From NCBI RefSeq assembly GCF_004364125.1, contig NZ_SNZV01000001.1, forward strand, positions 186,001 through 250,000: DNA of 64,000 nt. The letters are read 5' to 3'. Source of the DNA: Sphingobacterium paludis (GTDB lineage: Bacteria; Bacteroidota; Bacteroidia; Sphingobacteriales; Sphingobacteriaceae). The position numbers and the translations under genes are program-made. Positions 8,459 through 18,201 of the stretch are shown piece by piece. The notes under the pieces were generated by a model. It was given only the letters and a program-made list of their open reading frames with translations, made no database searches and was not told the origin of the DNA. Every line of letters begins with the position of its first letter. Position 1 is the first letter of the stretch.

Positions 8459-9508
8459 TTAGACGATTAGCATCGCATCGCCGTACGAATAAAATCTATA
8501 CTTCTCTTTGACAGCTACTTCGTAAGCATTCATGGTGTTTTCATAACCTGCGAAAGCCGCAATCATCACTAATAACGTAGATTCTGGTGTATGGAAATTC
8601 GTAATCATTGAATTTGCAATGCTGAAATCATAAGGCGGATAGATAAACTTACTGGTCCAATCGTTGGCAGCCTTGAGGTGCTTATCTGCGGAAACAGACG
8701 ATTCAATTGCGCGCATCGACGTCGTTCCGACAGCGCATACGCGTCTTTTCGCATCGATTCCCTTGTTCACCACGCGAGCCGCTTCGTCCGATATGATGAA
8801 CTGCTCAGAATCCATCTTGTGTTTCGTTAAATCTTCCACTTCAACGGTACGGAAGGTGCCCAAACCAACGTGCAGCGTGACCTCAGCAAAATCAACCCCT
8901 TTTAGTTCTAGGCGTTTCATCAGCTCGCGAGAAAAGTGAAGACCCGCTGTTGGAGCCGCTACAGCCCCTTCATTCTTTGCATATATGGTTTGGTAACGGA
9001 ATTTGTCTTCCGGTGTAGCTTTCCGCTTGATGTATTTAGGTAATGGCGTCTCGCCTAATATTTCGATGTTACGGCGAAACTCTTCGTCCGTACCTTCAAA
9101 CAAGAAACGGATGGTTCTCCCACGAGACGTCGTATTGTCTACCACTTCAGCGACCAATAAATCGTCATCTCCGAAATAAAGCTTGTTGCCTACACGAATT
9201 TTGCGTGCTGGATCTACCAAAACGTCCCAAAGACGCAATTCTTTGTTTAATTCTCTTAATAAAAACACCTCAATGGTAGCACCCGTTTTTTCCTTATTGC
9301 CATACATACGAGCAGGAAAGACTTTGGTATTATTCAATATCATGACGTCTTTGTCGTCAAAATAATCCAATACGTCCTTGAAAATTTTGTGTTCTATCTT
9401 TCCTGAATCACGGTGCAAAACCATCAAGCGAGATTCATCCCGTTGTTCCGAAGGTTCTGATGCCAATAAAGACTCTGGTAAATTGAATTTAAACTGTGAT
9501 AATTTCAT
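8459..9508 (-). CDS. queA: tRNA preQ1(34) S-adenosylmethionine ribosyltransferase-isomerase
   Basis: QueA transfers and isomerises the ribose of S-adenosylmethionine onto 7-aminomethyl-7-deazaguanine in tRNA, giving epoxyqueuosine. The 349-residue length is normal. Visible family blocks are [16 protein letters not shown] at the start, [16 protein letters not shown] [40 protein letters not shown] and the C-terminal [20 protein letters not shown]. It is monocistronic, with its own TAGCTTTG promoter and terminator. Confidence 0.97.
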   Translation of the reverse strand: MKLSQFKFNLPESLLASEPSEQRDESRLMVLHRDSGKIEHKIFKDVLDYFDDKDVMILNNTKVFPARMYGNKEKTGATIEVFLLRELNKELRLWDVLVDPARKIRVGNKLYFGDDDLLVAEVVDNTTSRGRTIRFLFEGTDEEFRRNIEILGETPLPKYIKRKATPEDKFRYQTIYAKNEGAVAAPTAGLHFSRELMKRLELKGVDFAEVTLHVGLGTFRTVEVEDLTKHKMDSEQFIISDEAARVVNKGIDAKRRVCAVGTTSMRAIESSVSADKHLKAANDWTSKFIYPPYDFSIANSMITNFHTPESTLLVMIAAFAGYENTMNAYEVAVKEKYRFYSYGDAMLIV

Positions 9509-9577
9509 CTTTTGTATCTATGTTTTGTTCCACTGAAACCGCTAATTAACTGCATGGTTAAGGGTTTCAAAAGCTTA

Positions 9578-9585
9578 CAAAGCTA
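9578..9585 (-). promoter_or_regulatory. TAnnTTTG promoter of queA
   Basis: TAGCTTTG on the minus strand, 69 nt before the queA start, implying a leader of about 65 nt. It is a perfect match to the Bacteroidota -7 consensus. Confidence 0.55.
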
Positions 9586-9665
9586 CGTATTATAAATCTA
9601 AAAAGTGCTATTTTTCGCGGTATATTCGTTGGCAATCATTAATTCTGCTATATTTATAGGCATAT

Positions 9666-10913
9666 ATGTTTTTAGTTTTCACCCTGATTAAAGAGAGTTT
9701 CTTGTTTGCGGTATCAGCGTTAAAAGATAACCGCACGAGAACGTTATTGTCTCTGCTGGGGGTGACTATTGGGATCATGACCATCATCGGTGTGCTTTCT
9801 GCGGTGGATACGCTGCGAAACAATTTGGAGGAGTCTGTCCGGAAAATAGGTAGCCGCGTGTTGTACATTGAAAAATGGCCGTGGGATGGAGGGCCTGACT
9901 TTCCCTGGTGGAAGTATGTAAATCGTCCAGAATCCCGATATGCCGACTTTGAGTCCGTAAAAGCGCGTATGACCACAGCAGAGGAAGTGGCGTATTCGGT
10001 AAATATTGGTGATGCGACCGCTAAATACAAAAATAACTCAGCGTCTAATATCAGTGTGGTGGGCGCAACGCACGGCATCTTAAAAATAGGAAACCTCGAC
10101 ATTGTGGATGGCCGCTATTTTACCGAACAAGAATCACGTGCCGGTTCAAACAGCGTGATTTTAGGTGCGACCATTGCCGAAGGATTGTTTCCGGTAGAAG
10201 AACCAATCGGTAAATATGTTACCCTGATGGGGCGAAAGCTTCAGGTCATTGGCGTGTTGAAGAAAGAAGGCTCCGGTATATTGATTGATGTTTCTAACGA
10301 TGATGTGGCATATATCCCGTTCAGCTTGGCCAGAAATTTGGTGAACTACGAAAAGTATTCCCCCAGTATTTCTATTGAAGTAAAACCCCATATCACGCTG
10401 GAAGAAGCCGAAAGTGAACTGATAGGCATTATGCGGTCAATAAGACGTTTGCCACCTGCTCGGGAAAACGATTTCTCCGTCAACAAAACTACGCTTATTA
10501 CGGCGCAGCTCGATCAAATGTTTGCTGTTATCAACCTCGCCGGTTTTTCCATCGGAATCTTTTCTATTTTGGTGGGCGGCTTCGGTATCGCTAATATTAT
10601 GTTCGTGAGTGTGCGTGAACGAACAAACCTCATCGGTATACAAAAGGCACTTGGTGCAAAGCAATTCTTTATACTCGCTCAATTTCTGATAGAAAGCATA
10701 TTACTTTGTCTGATCGGTGGCGCTATCGGTTTGCTATGCGTCTATGGCCTAGCAGCCCTCGTGCAGGCACTCTTAGACTTTAAAGTAATCGTGAGCATGC
10801 AAATGGTGGTTCTAACGACCACGCTCTCCACTGTAATTGGCCTAGTTGCCGGAATAGTGCCCGCTATCAACGCCGCTTCGATGGATCCTGTGGAAGCTAT
10901 ACGGAGCAAATAA
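9666..10913 (+). CDS. MacB/FtsX-type ABC transporter permease
   Basis: A 415-residue inner-membrane permease of the MacB/LolC type. The first helix is near residues 22-45 (LLSLLGVTIGIMTIIGVLSAV), followed by a large periplasmic MacB_PCD domain (about 46-280). The C-terminal FtsX domain has three helices near 288-312, 335-360 and 378-405, with the block GIANIMFVSVRERTNLIGI and the ending NAASMDPVEAIRSK. Such permeases work by mechanotransmission with a LolD-like ATPase and often with an RND-type adaptor. Neither gene is adjacent, so its ATPase must be encoded elsewhere. A TATATTTA box at 9649-9656 may be its promoter. Confidence 0.88.
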   Translation: MFLVFTLIKESFLFAVSALKDNRTRTLLSLLGVTIGIMTIIGVLSAVDTLRNNLEESVRKIGSRVLYIEKWPWDGGPDFPWWKYVNRPESRYADFESVKARMTTAEEVAYSVNIGDATAKYKNNSASNISVVGATHGILKIGNLDIVDGRYFTEQESRAGSNSVILGATIAEGLFPVEEPIGKYVTLMGRKLQVIGVLKKEGSGILIDVSNDDVAYIPFSLARNLVNYEKYSPSISIEVKPHITLEEAESELIGIMRSIRRLPPARENDFSVNKTTLITAQLDQMFAVINLAGFSIGIFSILVGGFGIANIMFVSVRERTNLIGIQKALGAKQFFILAQFLIESILLCLIGGAIGLLCVYGLAALVQALLDFKVIVSMQMVVLTTTLSTVIGLVAGIVPAINAASMDPVEAIRSK

Positions 10914-11032
10914 GAAGATTTTTTGATGAAAGCCTAGCTTTTATTTCGCTTTTGCGTTCCGGATTACTCGAAAAAATGTTGTATTTTAATTCCGGTAAAT
11001 TGCAATGCGAATTTTTAACAAAAGAGTAAATT

Positions 11033-13489
11033 ATGGCTGAATTAGACAAAAAAGAAGAACTTGCTTCAGAAATTCTTACTGAGGAATCATTAGATAATAT
11101 ACACCACGTAAACAATCCCGTCCTTGATGTACCCGCAATAGAAAAGAAGTACTTGGGTGGGCCAATTTCGTATATAAAGGATAGCAATCGATTTCTATTT
11201 ACAGATGGGAAAGCAAGCGTAGAAATAAAAATATTTTCGGATGAAATCATCCGTGTGCGTTTGGCACCGCAGGGATCTTTTCTGGATGATTTCTCGTATG
11301 CGATCCGTAAGGATCTCGATCTGCACCCGACATCTTTTACATTGGAAGAAACGCCAGATGCGTATCTGTTGAAGACTAGCTTGGTCGTTTGTAGGTTGCA
11401 GAAGGAAGATTTTCGTGTCGCCTTTGAGGACGTGCAGGGCAAGGTTTTCAACGAAGACCACAAACCGCTGCATTGGGAGGAAAACGTCGATTTCGGTGGA
11501 TATTATGTGTATTGCACGAAGAAGGCTGCCGAAGATGAAGTATTTTTTGGTCTTGGTGACAAGTCGTCCAACTTAAATTTGCGGGGTCGCCGTTTCAGCA
11601 ATTGGAATTCCGATACCTACGGTTTTGGTTTTAACCAAGATCCGCTGTACAAAACTATTCCTTTTTATATTGGCGTCACCGGTGGCGACGCTTATGGTAT
11701 ATTTTTCGATAATACCTTTAAAACCTATTTCGATTTTGCAGCCGAAGAGCACGATAGGACAAGTTATTGGTCTGAAGGCGGCGAGATGCAATACTACTAT
11801 ATCCATGGTCCACAGATGATGGATGTGGTAAAACGTTACCACGAGTTGACGGGCACGCACTTTATGCCGCCGCTTTGGGCTATAGGTTACCATCAATGTC
11901 GATGGAGCTACTATCCAGAATCCAATGTGCGTGAGGTCGCTGATCAATTTAGAAAAAGACAAATTCCTTGTGACGCCATTTACCTCGATATCGATTACAT
12001 GGACGGATACCGTTGCTTCACTTGGAATAAGCGCTATTTTCCTGATCCGAAAAAGATGATTGCTGACCTAGCTGCCAATGGATTCAAGACGGTGGTCATG
12101 ATTGATCCCGGTATCAAGGTCGATGAGGACTATTGGGTATTCCAGGAAGGTAAAGAGAATAGGTATTTTTGCCGGCGGGGCGATGATTATTTTATGGAGG
12201 GTTACGTTTGGCCGGGGCGCTGCCAGTTCCCGGATTATACAAACCCAAAAGTAAGAGCATGGTGGGGTACCTTGTACCGTGGGCTCGTGGAAGATGGTGT
12301 CGCAGGTGTGTGGAACGACATGAATGAGCCGGCCGTCTTTGGACGGGGCACATTTCCGGGCGATGTTCGCCATTATTATGAGGGATATCGAGGATCTCAC
12401 CGAAAAGCCCACAACATCTATGGTATGCAAATGGTGCGCTCCACCTATGATGGGCTTAAAAAGCTGCAGCACAATAAACGTCCATTTACCATCACCCGTG
12501 CAGCTTATGCCGGCACGCAGCGCTATTCCTCGGTGTGGACGGGTGATAACATAGCTACTTGGGAACACCTTCGCATAGGTATTTTGCAGTTGCAGCGCCT
12601 CTCGGTATCTGGACTTTCATTTTGCGGTACAGATATCGGCGGATTTACCGGCGAGCCTGATGGTGAGCTTTACACGCGCTGGATGCAGTTTGGTGTTTTC
12701 TCGCCATTTATGCGCGTGCACTCGGCTGGCGACACGCGCGATCGGGAACCCTGGAGCTTCGGCCCGGAATGGGAAGCTATCTGTAAAAGCTTCATCGAGT
12801 TACGCTACAAGCTACTTCCCTATATCTATAGTGCTTTCTGGCGTCAGCATAAGTACCGCGAGCCAATATTAAGACCCATCGCCATGCTGGAACAAAAAAA
12901 GAAAGAGAATTTACAGCGGGAAGAAGAGTTTGCTTTTGGTCATCATATCCTGGTGTCGCCTGTCCTGCATCCAGGCCAACAATCTAAAATCGTTTACCTT
13001 CCCGAAGGCGATTGGTACGATTATTTTGATCATACCCTGTACGCGGGCGGTAAAGAGCATCAGGTTGATACGCCGTTGGATAAAATGCCCATTTTCGTTC
13101 GTGGCGGAAGCGTTATCCCCGAGTATCCCGTGATGCAATATACAGGCGAAAAAAACATAGACTGCCTTCGGTTAAACATCTATTACGTAGATGGACGTCA
13201 GGATTCGGATGTGTATGTAGACCATGGCGAAACGTTCGCCTACGAGCAAAGTGTGTACAGCGAAAAACATTTCATTGTAGAAGGAAACAAACAAAGTTTG
13301 ATCGTGACGCAGAATCAACAAGGACTATACAATGAACGGTTTGATACCTATAAAATTTATTTGATTGGACTGCCCTTTGACGTGAACAAAATCGACGTCG
13401 ATGGTGTTATCATACATATAACGATGGATGAAGATAACTCGCCTTATTTTTCCGTAGAAAAGGAATTCAGAAAATTAACGATTGGATAA
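11033..13489 (+). CDS. Glycoside hydrolase family 31 alpha-glucosidase
   Basis: An 818-residue GH31 enzyme without a signal peptide, so cytoplasmic. The nucleophile is Asp429 in WNDMNEP and the likely acid/base is Asp505 in WTGDNIATW. FCGTDIGGFTGEP and the HS...REPW block complete the family pattern. An N-terminal galactose-mutarotase-like beta domain (about 30-250) and a C-terminal beta domain flank the barrel. As first gene of the glycogen operon, 12 nt before glgB, it probably trims alpha-1,4/1,6-glucans or maltodextrins arising from glycogen turnover. That role is inferred from context; the fold and family are read from sequence. The first 35 residues are acidic and poorly conserved-looking. 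Confidence 0.93.
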   Translation: MAELDKKEELASEILTEESLDNIHHVNNPVLDVPAIEKKYLGGPISYIKDSNRFLFTDGKASVEIKIFSDEIIRVRLAPQGSFLDDFSYAIRKDLDLHPTSFTLEETPDAYLLKTSLVVCRLQKEDFRVAFEDVQGKVFNEDHKPLHWEENVDFGGYYVYCTKKAAEDEVFFGLGDKSSNLNLRGRRFSNWNSDTYGFGFNQDPLYKTIPFYIGVTGGDAYGIFFDNTFKTYFDFAAEEHDRTSYWSEGGEMQYYYIHGPQMMDVVKRYHELTGTHFMPPLWAIGYHQCRWSYYPESNVREVADQFRKRQIPCDAIYLDIDYMDGYRCFTWNKRYFPDPKKMIADLAANGFKTVVMIDPGIKVDEDYWVFQEGKENRYFCRRGDDYFMEGYVWPGRCQFPDYTNPKVRAWWGTLYRGLVEDGVAGVWNDMNEPAVFGRGTFPGDVRHYYEGYRGSHRKAHNIYGMQMVRSTYDGLKKLQHNKRPFTITRAAYAGTQRYSSVWTGDNIATWEHLRIGILQLQRLSVSGLSFCGTDIGGFTGEPDGELYTRWMQFGVFSPFMRVHSAGDTRDREPWSFGPEWEAICKSFIELRYKLLPYIYSAFWRQHKYREPILRPIAMLEQKKKENLQREEEFAFGHHILVSPVLHPGQQSKIVYLPEGDWYDYFDHTLYAGGKEHQVDTPLDKMPIFVRGGSVIPEYPVMQYTGEKNIDCLRLNIYYVDGRQDSDVYVDHGETFAYEQSVYSEKHFIVEGNKQSLIVTQNQQGLYNERFDTYKIYLIGLPFDVNKIDVDGVIIHITMDEDNSPYFSVEKEFRKLTIG

Positions 13490-13501
13490 TAACAAAATAT
13501 A

Positions 13502-15406
13502 ATGAGCGAAAAGGTAGGAGTTTATTCTTTATTTACGGAGTTCGATATTAGCCTGTTTCGGTCAGGAAAACATTTTAAACTTTATGAGAAGCTGGGCTCG
13601 CACAGCTTGGTGGTTGATGGACAGCAGGGCGTATATTTTGCTGTCTGGGCGCCAAATGCAGCCAGCGTCTCTGTCATTGGAAATTTCAACGGCTGGAATG
13701 AAGACAGTCATCAGTTGCATGTGCGCTGGGATAGCAGCGGTATTTGGGAAGGTTTTATAGGGGGGCTTGACGCAGGCGAGGTTTATAAATATCATATCAT
13801 CTCACAGAGCGGAGAAAAGCTACAAAAAGCAGATCCGTTTGCCCTTCGGAATGAGTTGCCTCCGCGAACCGCTTCGGTCGTAGCAAACACTTGGTATCAG
13901 TGGGAGGACAGCTCCTGGATGCAACATCGTAAAAAGACGAACGCACTGGATCGCCCTTTTTCGGTCTATGAGATGCATATGGGGTCTTGGGCGCGAGATG
14001 CTGATGATCCGGAACGATTTTTAAGTTACCGAGAAATAGCCGATCGCTTAGTACCTTATATCAAGGAAATGGGGTTCACCCATGTGGAGTTCATGCCCGT
14101 GATGGAGCATCCCTACTATCCTTCATGGGGGTATCAAATAACCGGATATTTTGCCGCATCTTGTCGGTATGGCAGTGCGCAGGATTTGATGTTTCTCATC
14201 GAAAGCCTGCATCAACATGACATCGGTGTTATTCTCGACTGGGTACCGTCACACTTTCCGGGCGATGCGCATGGATTGTATCGCTTCGACGGATCCCATC
14301 TTTTCGAACATGAAGATCCGCGAAAAGGCTATCACCCCGATTGGAAATCCTATATTTTTAACTACGGAAGGAATGAAGTACGATCTTTCCTGATATCCAA
14401 TGCCTTCTTTTGGCTGGATCGGTATCATATCGATGGGTTGCGCGTAGATGCTGTAGCCTCCATGCTGTATCTGGACTATTCGCGTGAGGAAGGACAGTGG
14501 GAACCCAATGTATATGGCGGACGCGAAAATCTGGAAGCCGTACACTTTTTTCGGGAATTTAACGAAGCCGTATATAGCCACTTTCCCGATGTACAAACCA
14601 TTGCAGAAGAGTCAACCTCGTGGCCAGGCGTAACCACGCCTACCTTCGCTAATGGATTAGGGTTTGGCATGAAGTGGATGATGGGCTGGATGCATGACAC
14701 ACTCAATTATTTCAAAGAAGACCCCATCAATCGAAAGTACCACCATCATCATATGACCTTTGCTACGGTGTATGGTTTCTTGGAGAACTTTATGCTACCA
14801 TTATCGCATGATGAGGTGGTGTACGGCAAGCAGTCTATGATTTACAAAATGCCGGGCGATGATTGGCAAAAATTTGCTAATCTGCGAGCACTCTACCTCT
14901 ATATGTACACGTTTATCGGTACCAAACTACTTTTTATGGGTGGCGAGTTTGCCCAGACTGCGGAATGGAATGTGAACCAATCGTTAGATTGGCACCTTAC
15001 CCAATACGCGCCCCATAGCGGCATGCAAAAATTTGTAAAAGCGCTAAATGCACTTTACCGGTCTGAGCCTGCCCTGTATGAAAAAGGGTTCAGTAATGAG
15101 GGCTTCCAGTGGATTGAATTAGGAGATCAGGAAAATAGCATATTTGTTTATTTACGTCGTGGGCATGACGAAGAAAACGATATTTTGGTTGTGGTTAATC
15201 TCACCCCGATAGTCCGGGAATACCGAATAGGTGTGCCATCCTCTGGAACCTGGCAGGTTATTCTTAACTCGGACGATCTACAATTCTATGGAAGTGGATC
15301 GCAGCAAGGAAATGTTGAATCAGACGCTATTTCATGGATGAATTTTGAACAATCTATACCATTGAATTTACCGCCTCTAGGAGGTTTAGTTTTAAAACGA
15401 GTTTAA
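13502..15406 (+). CDS. glgB: 1,4-alpha-glucan branching enzyme
   Basis: GlgB cuts alpha-1,4-glucan chains and re-joins them as alpha-1,6 branches. The 634-residue protein has an N-terminal CBM48 module (about 20-110, with FAVWAPNAASVSVIGNFN) and a GH13 barrel. The four GH13 regions are visible: DWVPSHF, GLRVDAV with nucleophile Asp316, AEEST around residues 369-370 and LSHDEVV at 434-440. A C-terminal all-beta domain closes it. The length matches GlgB forms lacking the extra N1 domain. Its stop lies 1 nt before the glgA start, so the two are coupled. Confidence 0.96.
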   Translation: MSEKVGVYSLFTEFDISLFRSGKHFKLYEKLGSHSLVVDGQQGVYFAVWAPNAASVSVIGNFNGWNEDSHQLHVRWDSSGIWEGFIGGLDAGEVYKYHIISQSGEKLQKADPFALRNELPPRTASVVANTWYQWEDSSWMQHRKKTNALDRPFSVYEMHMGSWARDADDPERFLSYREIADRLVPYIKEMGFTHVEFMPVMEHPYYPSWGYQITGYFAASCRYGSAQDLMFLIESLHQHDIGVILDWVPSHFPGDAHGLYRFDGSHLFEHEDPRKGYHPDWKSYIFNYGRNEVRSFLISNAFFWLDRYHIDGLRVDAVASMLYLDYSREEGQWEPNVYGGRENLEAVHFFREFNEAVYSHFPDVQTIAEESTSWPGVTTPTFANGLGFGMKWMMGWMHDTLNYFKEDPINRKYHHHHMTFATVYGFLENFMLPLSHDEVVYGKQSMIYKMPGDDWQKFANLRALYLYMYTFIGTKLLFMGGEFAQTAEWNVNQSLDWHLTQYAPHSGMQKFVKALNALYRSEPALYEKGFSNEGFQWIELGDQENSIFVYLRRGHDEENDILVVVNLTPIVREYRIGVPSSGTWQVILNSDDLQFYGSGSQQGNVESDAISWMNFEQSIPLNLPPLGGLVLKRV

Positions 15407-15407
15407 C

Positions 15408-16820
15408 ATGCATGTGATACATTTAAGTGTGGAGTGTTTTCCACTTGCCAAAGTTGGCGGTCTGGCCGATGTCGTAGGCGCCTTACCACGTTATCAGCGA
15501 AAGTTCGGCGTGGATGCTTGGGTTGTAAGTCCATTCTACGACAAGCCATTTACCAAAGAACGGCAGTTTCAACTTGTGCATGGCGGGACGTTTACACAAG
15601 GAGCAGAAACATTAGCCTATGAAGTGCTTAAGGAGGAAAACGATCCATTAGGTTTCCCGCTATACCTTATCCGTATACCCGGTAAACTCGATAGGGAGGA
15701 AGTATATTGTTATCCTGATGAAGCCGAGCAGTGGATCGCTTTCCAGCACGCATTTTTACGTTGGATTAGCGACACTGCTATTGTTCCGGATGTGGTCAAC
15801 TGCCATGACCACCATGTAGGGCTTGTGCCGTTTTTGATGAAGCATGCTACAGATTTTAACCATTTGGCTGATGTGAAGACATTGTTCACCATTCACAACG
15901 GTCAATATCAAGGTTGGATGACTTGGGATAAAGGGTCGCTGCTTCCGGCATTCGATACCTGGAAATGGGGACTTTTAGATTGGGATGGGTTGATAAACCC
16001 ATTTGCTGCTGCGGTAAAGTGTTGCGATGCGTTCTCCACCGTAAGTGAGGGCTATTTAAAAGAACTTTTTGTGCAAGCAAATGGATTGGAAAGATTATTT
16101 CAAATGGAAGCTGACAGAGGCTTCGGGATTATAAATGGCATTGACGATGCGTACTGGAACCCCGAGCTCGATACGCAAATTCCAAAAAAGTATAAAAAAT
16201 CTTCGGTAAAATCTGGCAAAAAATCCAATAAGAAAGAGTTTTGCGACGCTGCCGCACTAGACAGTAATTTGCCGTTATTGGCTTTCATAGGGCGTTTTGC
16301 GCAGGAAAAAGGAGCCGATTTGTTACCTGACATAATCACGCATATTTTTTCTACGCTTGAAGATAAAATATGTATATTTATACTGGGCTCTGGCGATGAG
16401 GCCGTTGAGGAAGCATTGCAGGAACTGCAAGATCGTTATCCGCAGCGACTAGCAACATTTATCGGTTACAATGAGCAGTTGGCCCATCAGGTGTATGCCG
16501 CAGCCGATCTGTTGCTCATGCCGTCGCGGGTAGAGCCATGTGGTTTAAACCAGTTGTATGCCATGAAGTATGGTACAGTCCCTGTCGTACATGCTGTAGG
16601 CGGTTTGAAAGATACGGTAATAGACGTTGCAGCAGCGTCTGGTTACGGTTTCCTATTCCAAGCGCCAGAGGCCGAAGCAGCAGCACAAAGCGTCGTGCGC
16701 GCGGTTGAAACGCTAAAAGACCCTAGTGTCCTGCAAAAAATTAGGCAAAAAGCAATGTCACTTGATTTTTCTTGGGATAAATCAGCAAACAAGTATATAC
16801 AATTGTATGACCAATTATAA
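15408..16820 (+). CDS. glgA: Glycogen synthase (ADP-glucose, GT5)
   Basis: GlgA extends the alpha-1,4-glucan chain from ADP-glucose. The 470-residue GT-B protein shows the N-terminal substrate loop KVGGLADVVGALP (Lys15), NCHDHHVGLVPF, IHNGQYQG, and the C-terminal block EPCGLNQLYAMKYGTVPVV. Residues about 260-278 form an unusual Lys/Ser-rich loop (KKYKKSSVKSGKKSNKKE) just before the second Rossmann domain, probably a flexible surface insertion at the domain linker. It sits between glgB and glgC in the same operon. Confidence 0.96.
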   Translation: MHVIHLSVECFPLAKVGGLADVVGALPRYQRKFGVDAWVVSPFYDKPFTKERQFQLVHGGTFTQGAETLAYEVLKEENDPLGFPLYLIRIPGKLDREEVYCYPDEAEQWIAFQHAFLRWISDTAIVPDVVNCHDHHVGLVPFLMKHATDFNHLADVKTLFTIHNGQYQGWMTWDKGSLLPAFDTWKWGLLDWDGLINPFAAAVKCCDAFSTVSEGYLKELFVQANGLERLFQMEADRGFGIINGIDDAYWNPELDTQIPKKYKKSSVKSGKKSNKKEFCDAAALDSNLPLLAFIGRFAQEKGADLLPDIITHIFSTLEDKICIFILGSGDEAVEEALQELQDRYPQRLATFIGYNEQLAHQVYAAADLLLMPSRVEPCGLNQLYAMKYGTVPVVHAVGGLKDTVIDVAAASGYGFLFQAPEAEAAAQSVVRAVETLKDPSVLQKIRQKAMSLDFSWDKSANKYIQLYDQL

Positions 16821-16829
16821 GTTTTAGCT

Positions 16830-18101
16830 ATGGCACACAAAGTAGTATCCATCGTATTAGGTGGCGGACGTGGAACACGTCTTTCCCCCTTGACAGAACA
16901 GCGCTCGAAACCAGCTGTACCTATTGCCGGAAAATATCGTTTGGTCGATATACCCATTTCAAACTGTCTGAACTCAGGCTACAATAAGATATTTGTGCTG
17001 ACGCAGTTTAACTCCGCGTCTTTGAACAAACATATCAAAAACTCCTACAACTTCAGTATTTTTAGTAAGGGTTTTGTGGATATATTGGCGGCAGAACAGA
17101 CCGTAGAAGGCGATCGCTGGTTTGAAGGCACGGCAGATGCAGTTCGGCGTACGCAGAAGAATCTCCTCAATGTAGATTACGACTACGTACTGATCTTATC
17201 CGGAGATCAGCTTTATCAAATGGATTACTCGCAGCTTATCGATTTTCATGTGGATAGTAAGAGTGATGTAACCATTGCAACAATTCCGGTCAACGCCAAG
17301 GATGCTACGGCATTTGGCATTTTGAAAGCTAATGAAGACAATGAAATTGTGTCTTTTACCGAAAAGCCGGATAGCCAAGAGGTACTGAATTGGTCTTCTG
17401 AGGTATCCGATGATATGGAGAAACAAGGGCGACGTTATTTAGCCTCCATGGGCATCTATGTATTTTCCAAGGGAGTGCTGAAGAGTATGCTCACCGAAAA
17501 CCCCGGAATGGATTTCGGAAAAGAGATTATCCCTGATGCTATTGAGTCCAAGAAAGTGTTAAGCTATCAGTTTGATGGATATTGGACAGACATCGGGACG
17601 ATAAAATCATTTTTTGATGCTAATATCGGGTTGACAGATGATATTCCTGACTTCAACCTATTTAACGAAACTGTTTTTACCCGGGCGCGTATGCTGCCGC
17701 CTTCGAAAATATCGGGCACGACCTTAAACAATACTATTGTTTCAGACGGCTGTATTTTGAACGGTGACAAGTTGGAGCGTTCGGTTATAGGAATCCGCTC
17801 GCGTATCGGAAAAGGAACGGTCATAAAAGCAACCTACATGATGGGCATTGACTACTATGAGCCGCTAGAGGATGTACTGACCCTCGGAACCACGCAACAA
17901 CCGCCCCCGGTAGGAGTGGGAGAGCGTTGTTACATCGAAAATGCTATTTTAGACAAAAATTGCCGAATAGGTAATGATGTACGTATTAAAGGTGGACCAC
18001 ATCTGGAAGATGGCGATTACGAAACGCATACTATTCAGGATGGTGTTGTCGTTGTCAAGAAAAATGCCGTCATATCAAATGGAACACGGATTGGCTGTTA
18101 G
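16830..18101 (+). CDS. glgC: Glucose-1-phosphate adenylyltransferase
   Basis: GlgC makes ADP-glucose from glucose-1-phosphate and ATP, the committed and usually allosteric step of glycogen synthesis. The 423-residue protein has the nucleotide loop GGGRGTRLSPLT, KPAVPIAGKYRLVDIPISN, EGTADAVRRTQ and a C-terminal left-handed beta-helix with hexapeptide turns (GTVIKA, NCRIGNDVRIKGG). Length is normal. It is the last gene of the operon, 9 nt after glgA and followed by a strong terminator. Confidence 0.97.
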   Translation: MAHKVVSIVLGGGRGTRLSPLTEQRSKPAVPIAGKYRLVDIPISNCLNSGYNKIFVLTQFNSASLNKHIKNSYNFSIFSKGFVDILAAEQTVEGDRWFEGTADAVRRTQKNLLNVDYDYVLILSGDQLYQMDYSQLIDFHVDSKSDVTIATIPVNAKDATAFGILKANEDNEIVSFTEKPDSQEVLNWSSEVSDDMEKQGRRYLASMGIYVFSKGVLKSMLTENPGMDFGKEIIPDAIESKKVLSYQFDGYWTDIGTIKSFFDANIGLTDDIPDFNLFNETVFTRARMLPPSKISGTTLNNTIVSDGCILNGDKLERSVIGIRSRIGKGTVIKATYMMGIDYYEPLEDVLTLGTTQQPPPVGVGERCYIENAILDKNCRIGNDVRIKGGPHLEDGDYETHTIQDGVVVVKKNAVISNGTRIGC

Positions 18102-18130
18102 CCTCAAAGCAAGTGCAAACCCCTTCGCAT

Positions 18131-18170
18131 AAAAAATGGCTACTATGATCGAACATAGTAGCCATTTTTT
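18131..18170. terminator. Bidirectional terminator between glgC and aminotransferase
   Basis: AAAAAATGGCTACTATG (18131-18147) is the perfect inverse of 18154-18170, with a 6-nt loop. A on the left and T on the right let it serve the glg operon on the plus strand and the aminotransferase gene on the minus strand. Confidence 0.92.
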
Positions 18171-18201
18171 ATTGTTAGTTGCCGAACACTTCGGCGATTT
18201 A

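Noticed and set aside
12068..12568. 166-codon minus-strand ORF opposite GH31
   Set aside because: Antisense shadow of the GH31 active-site region.
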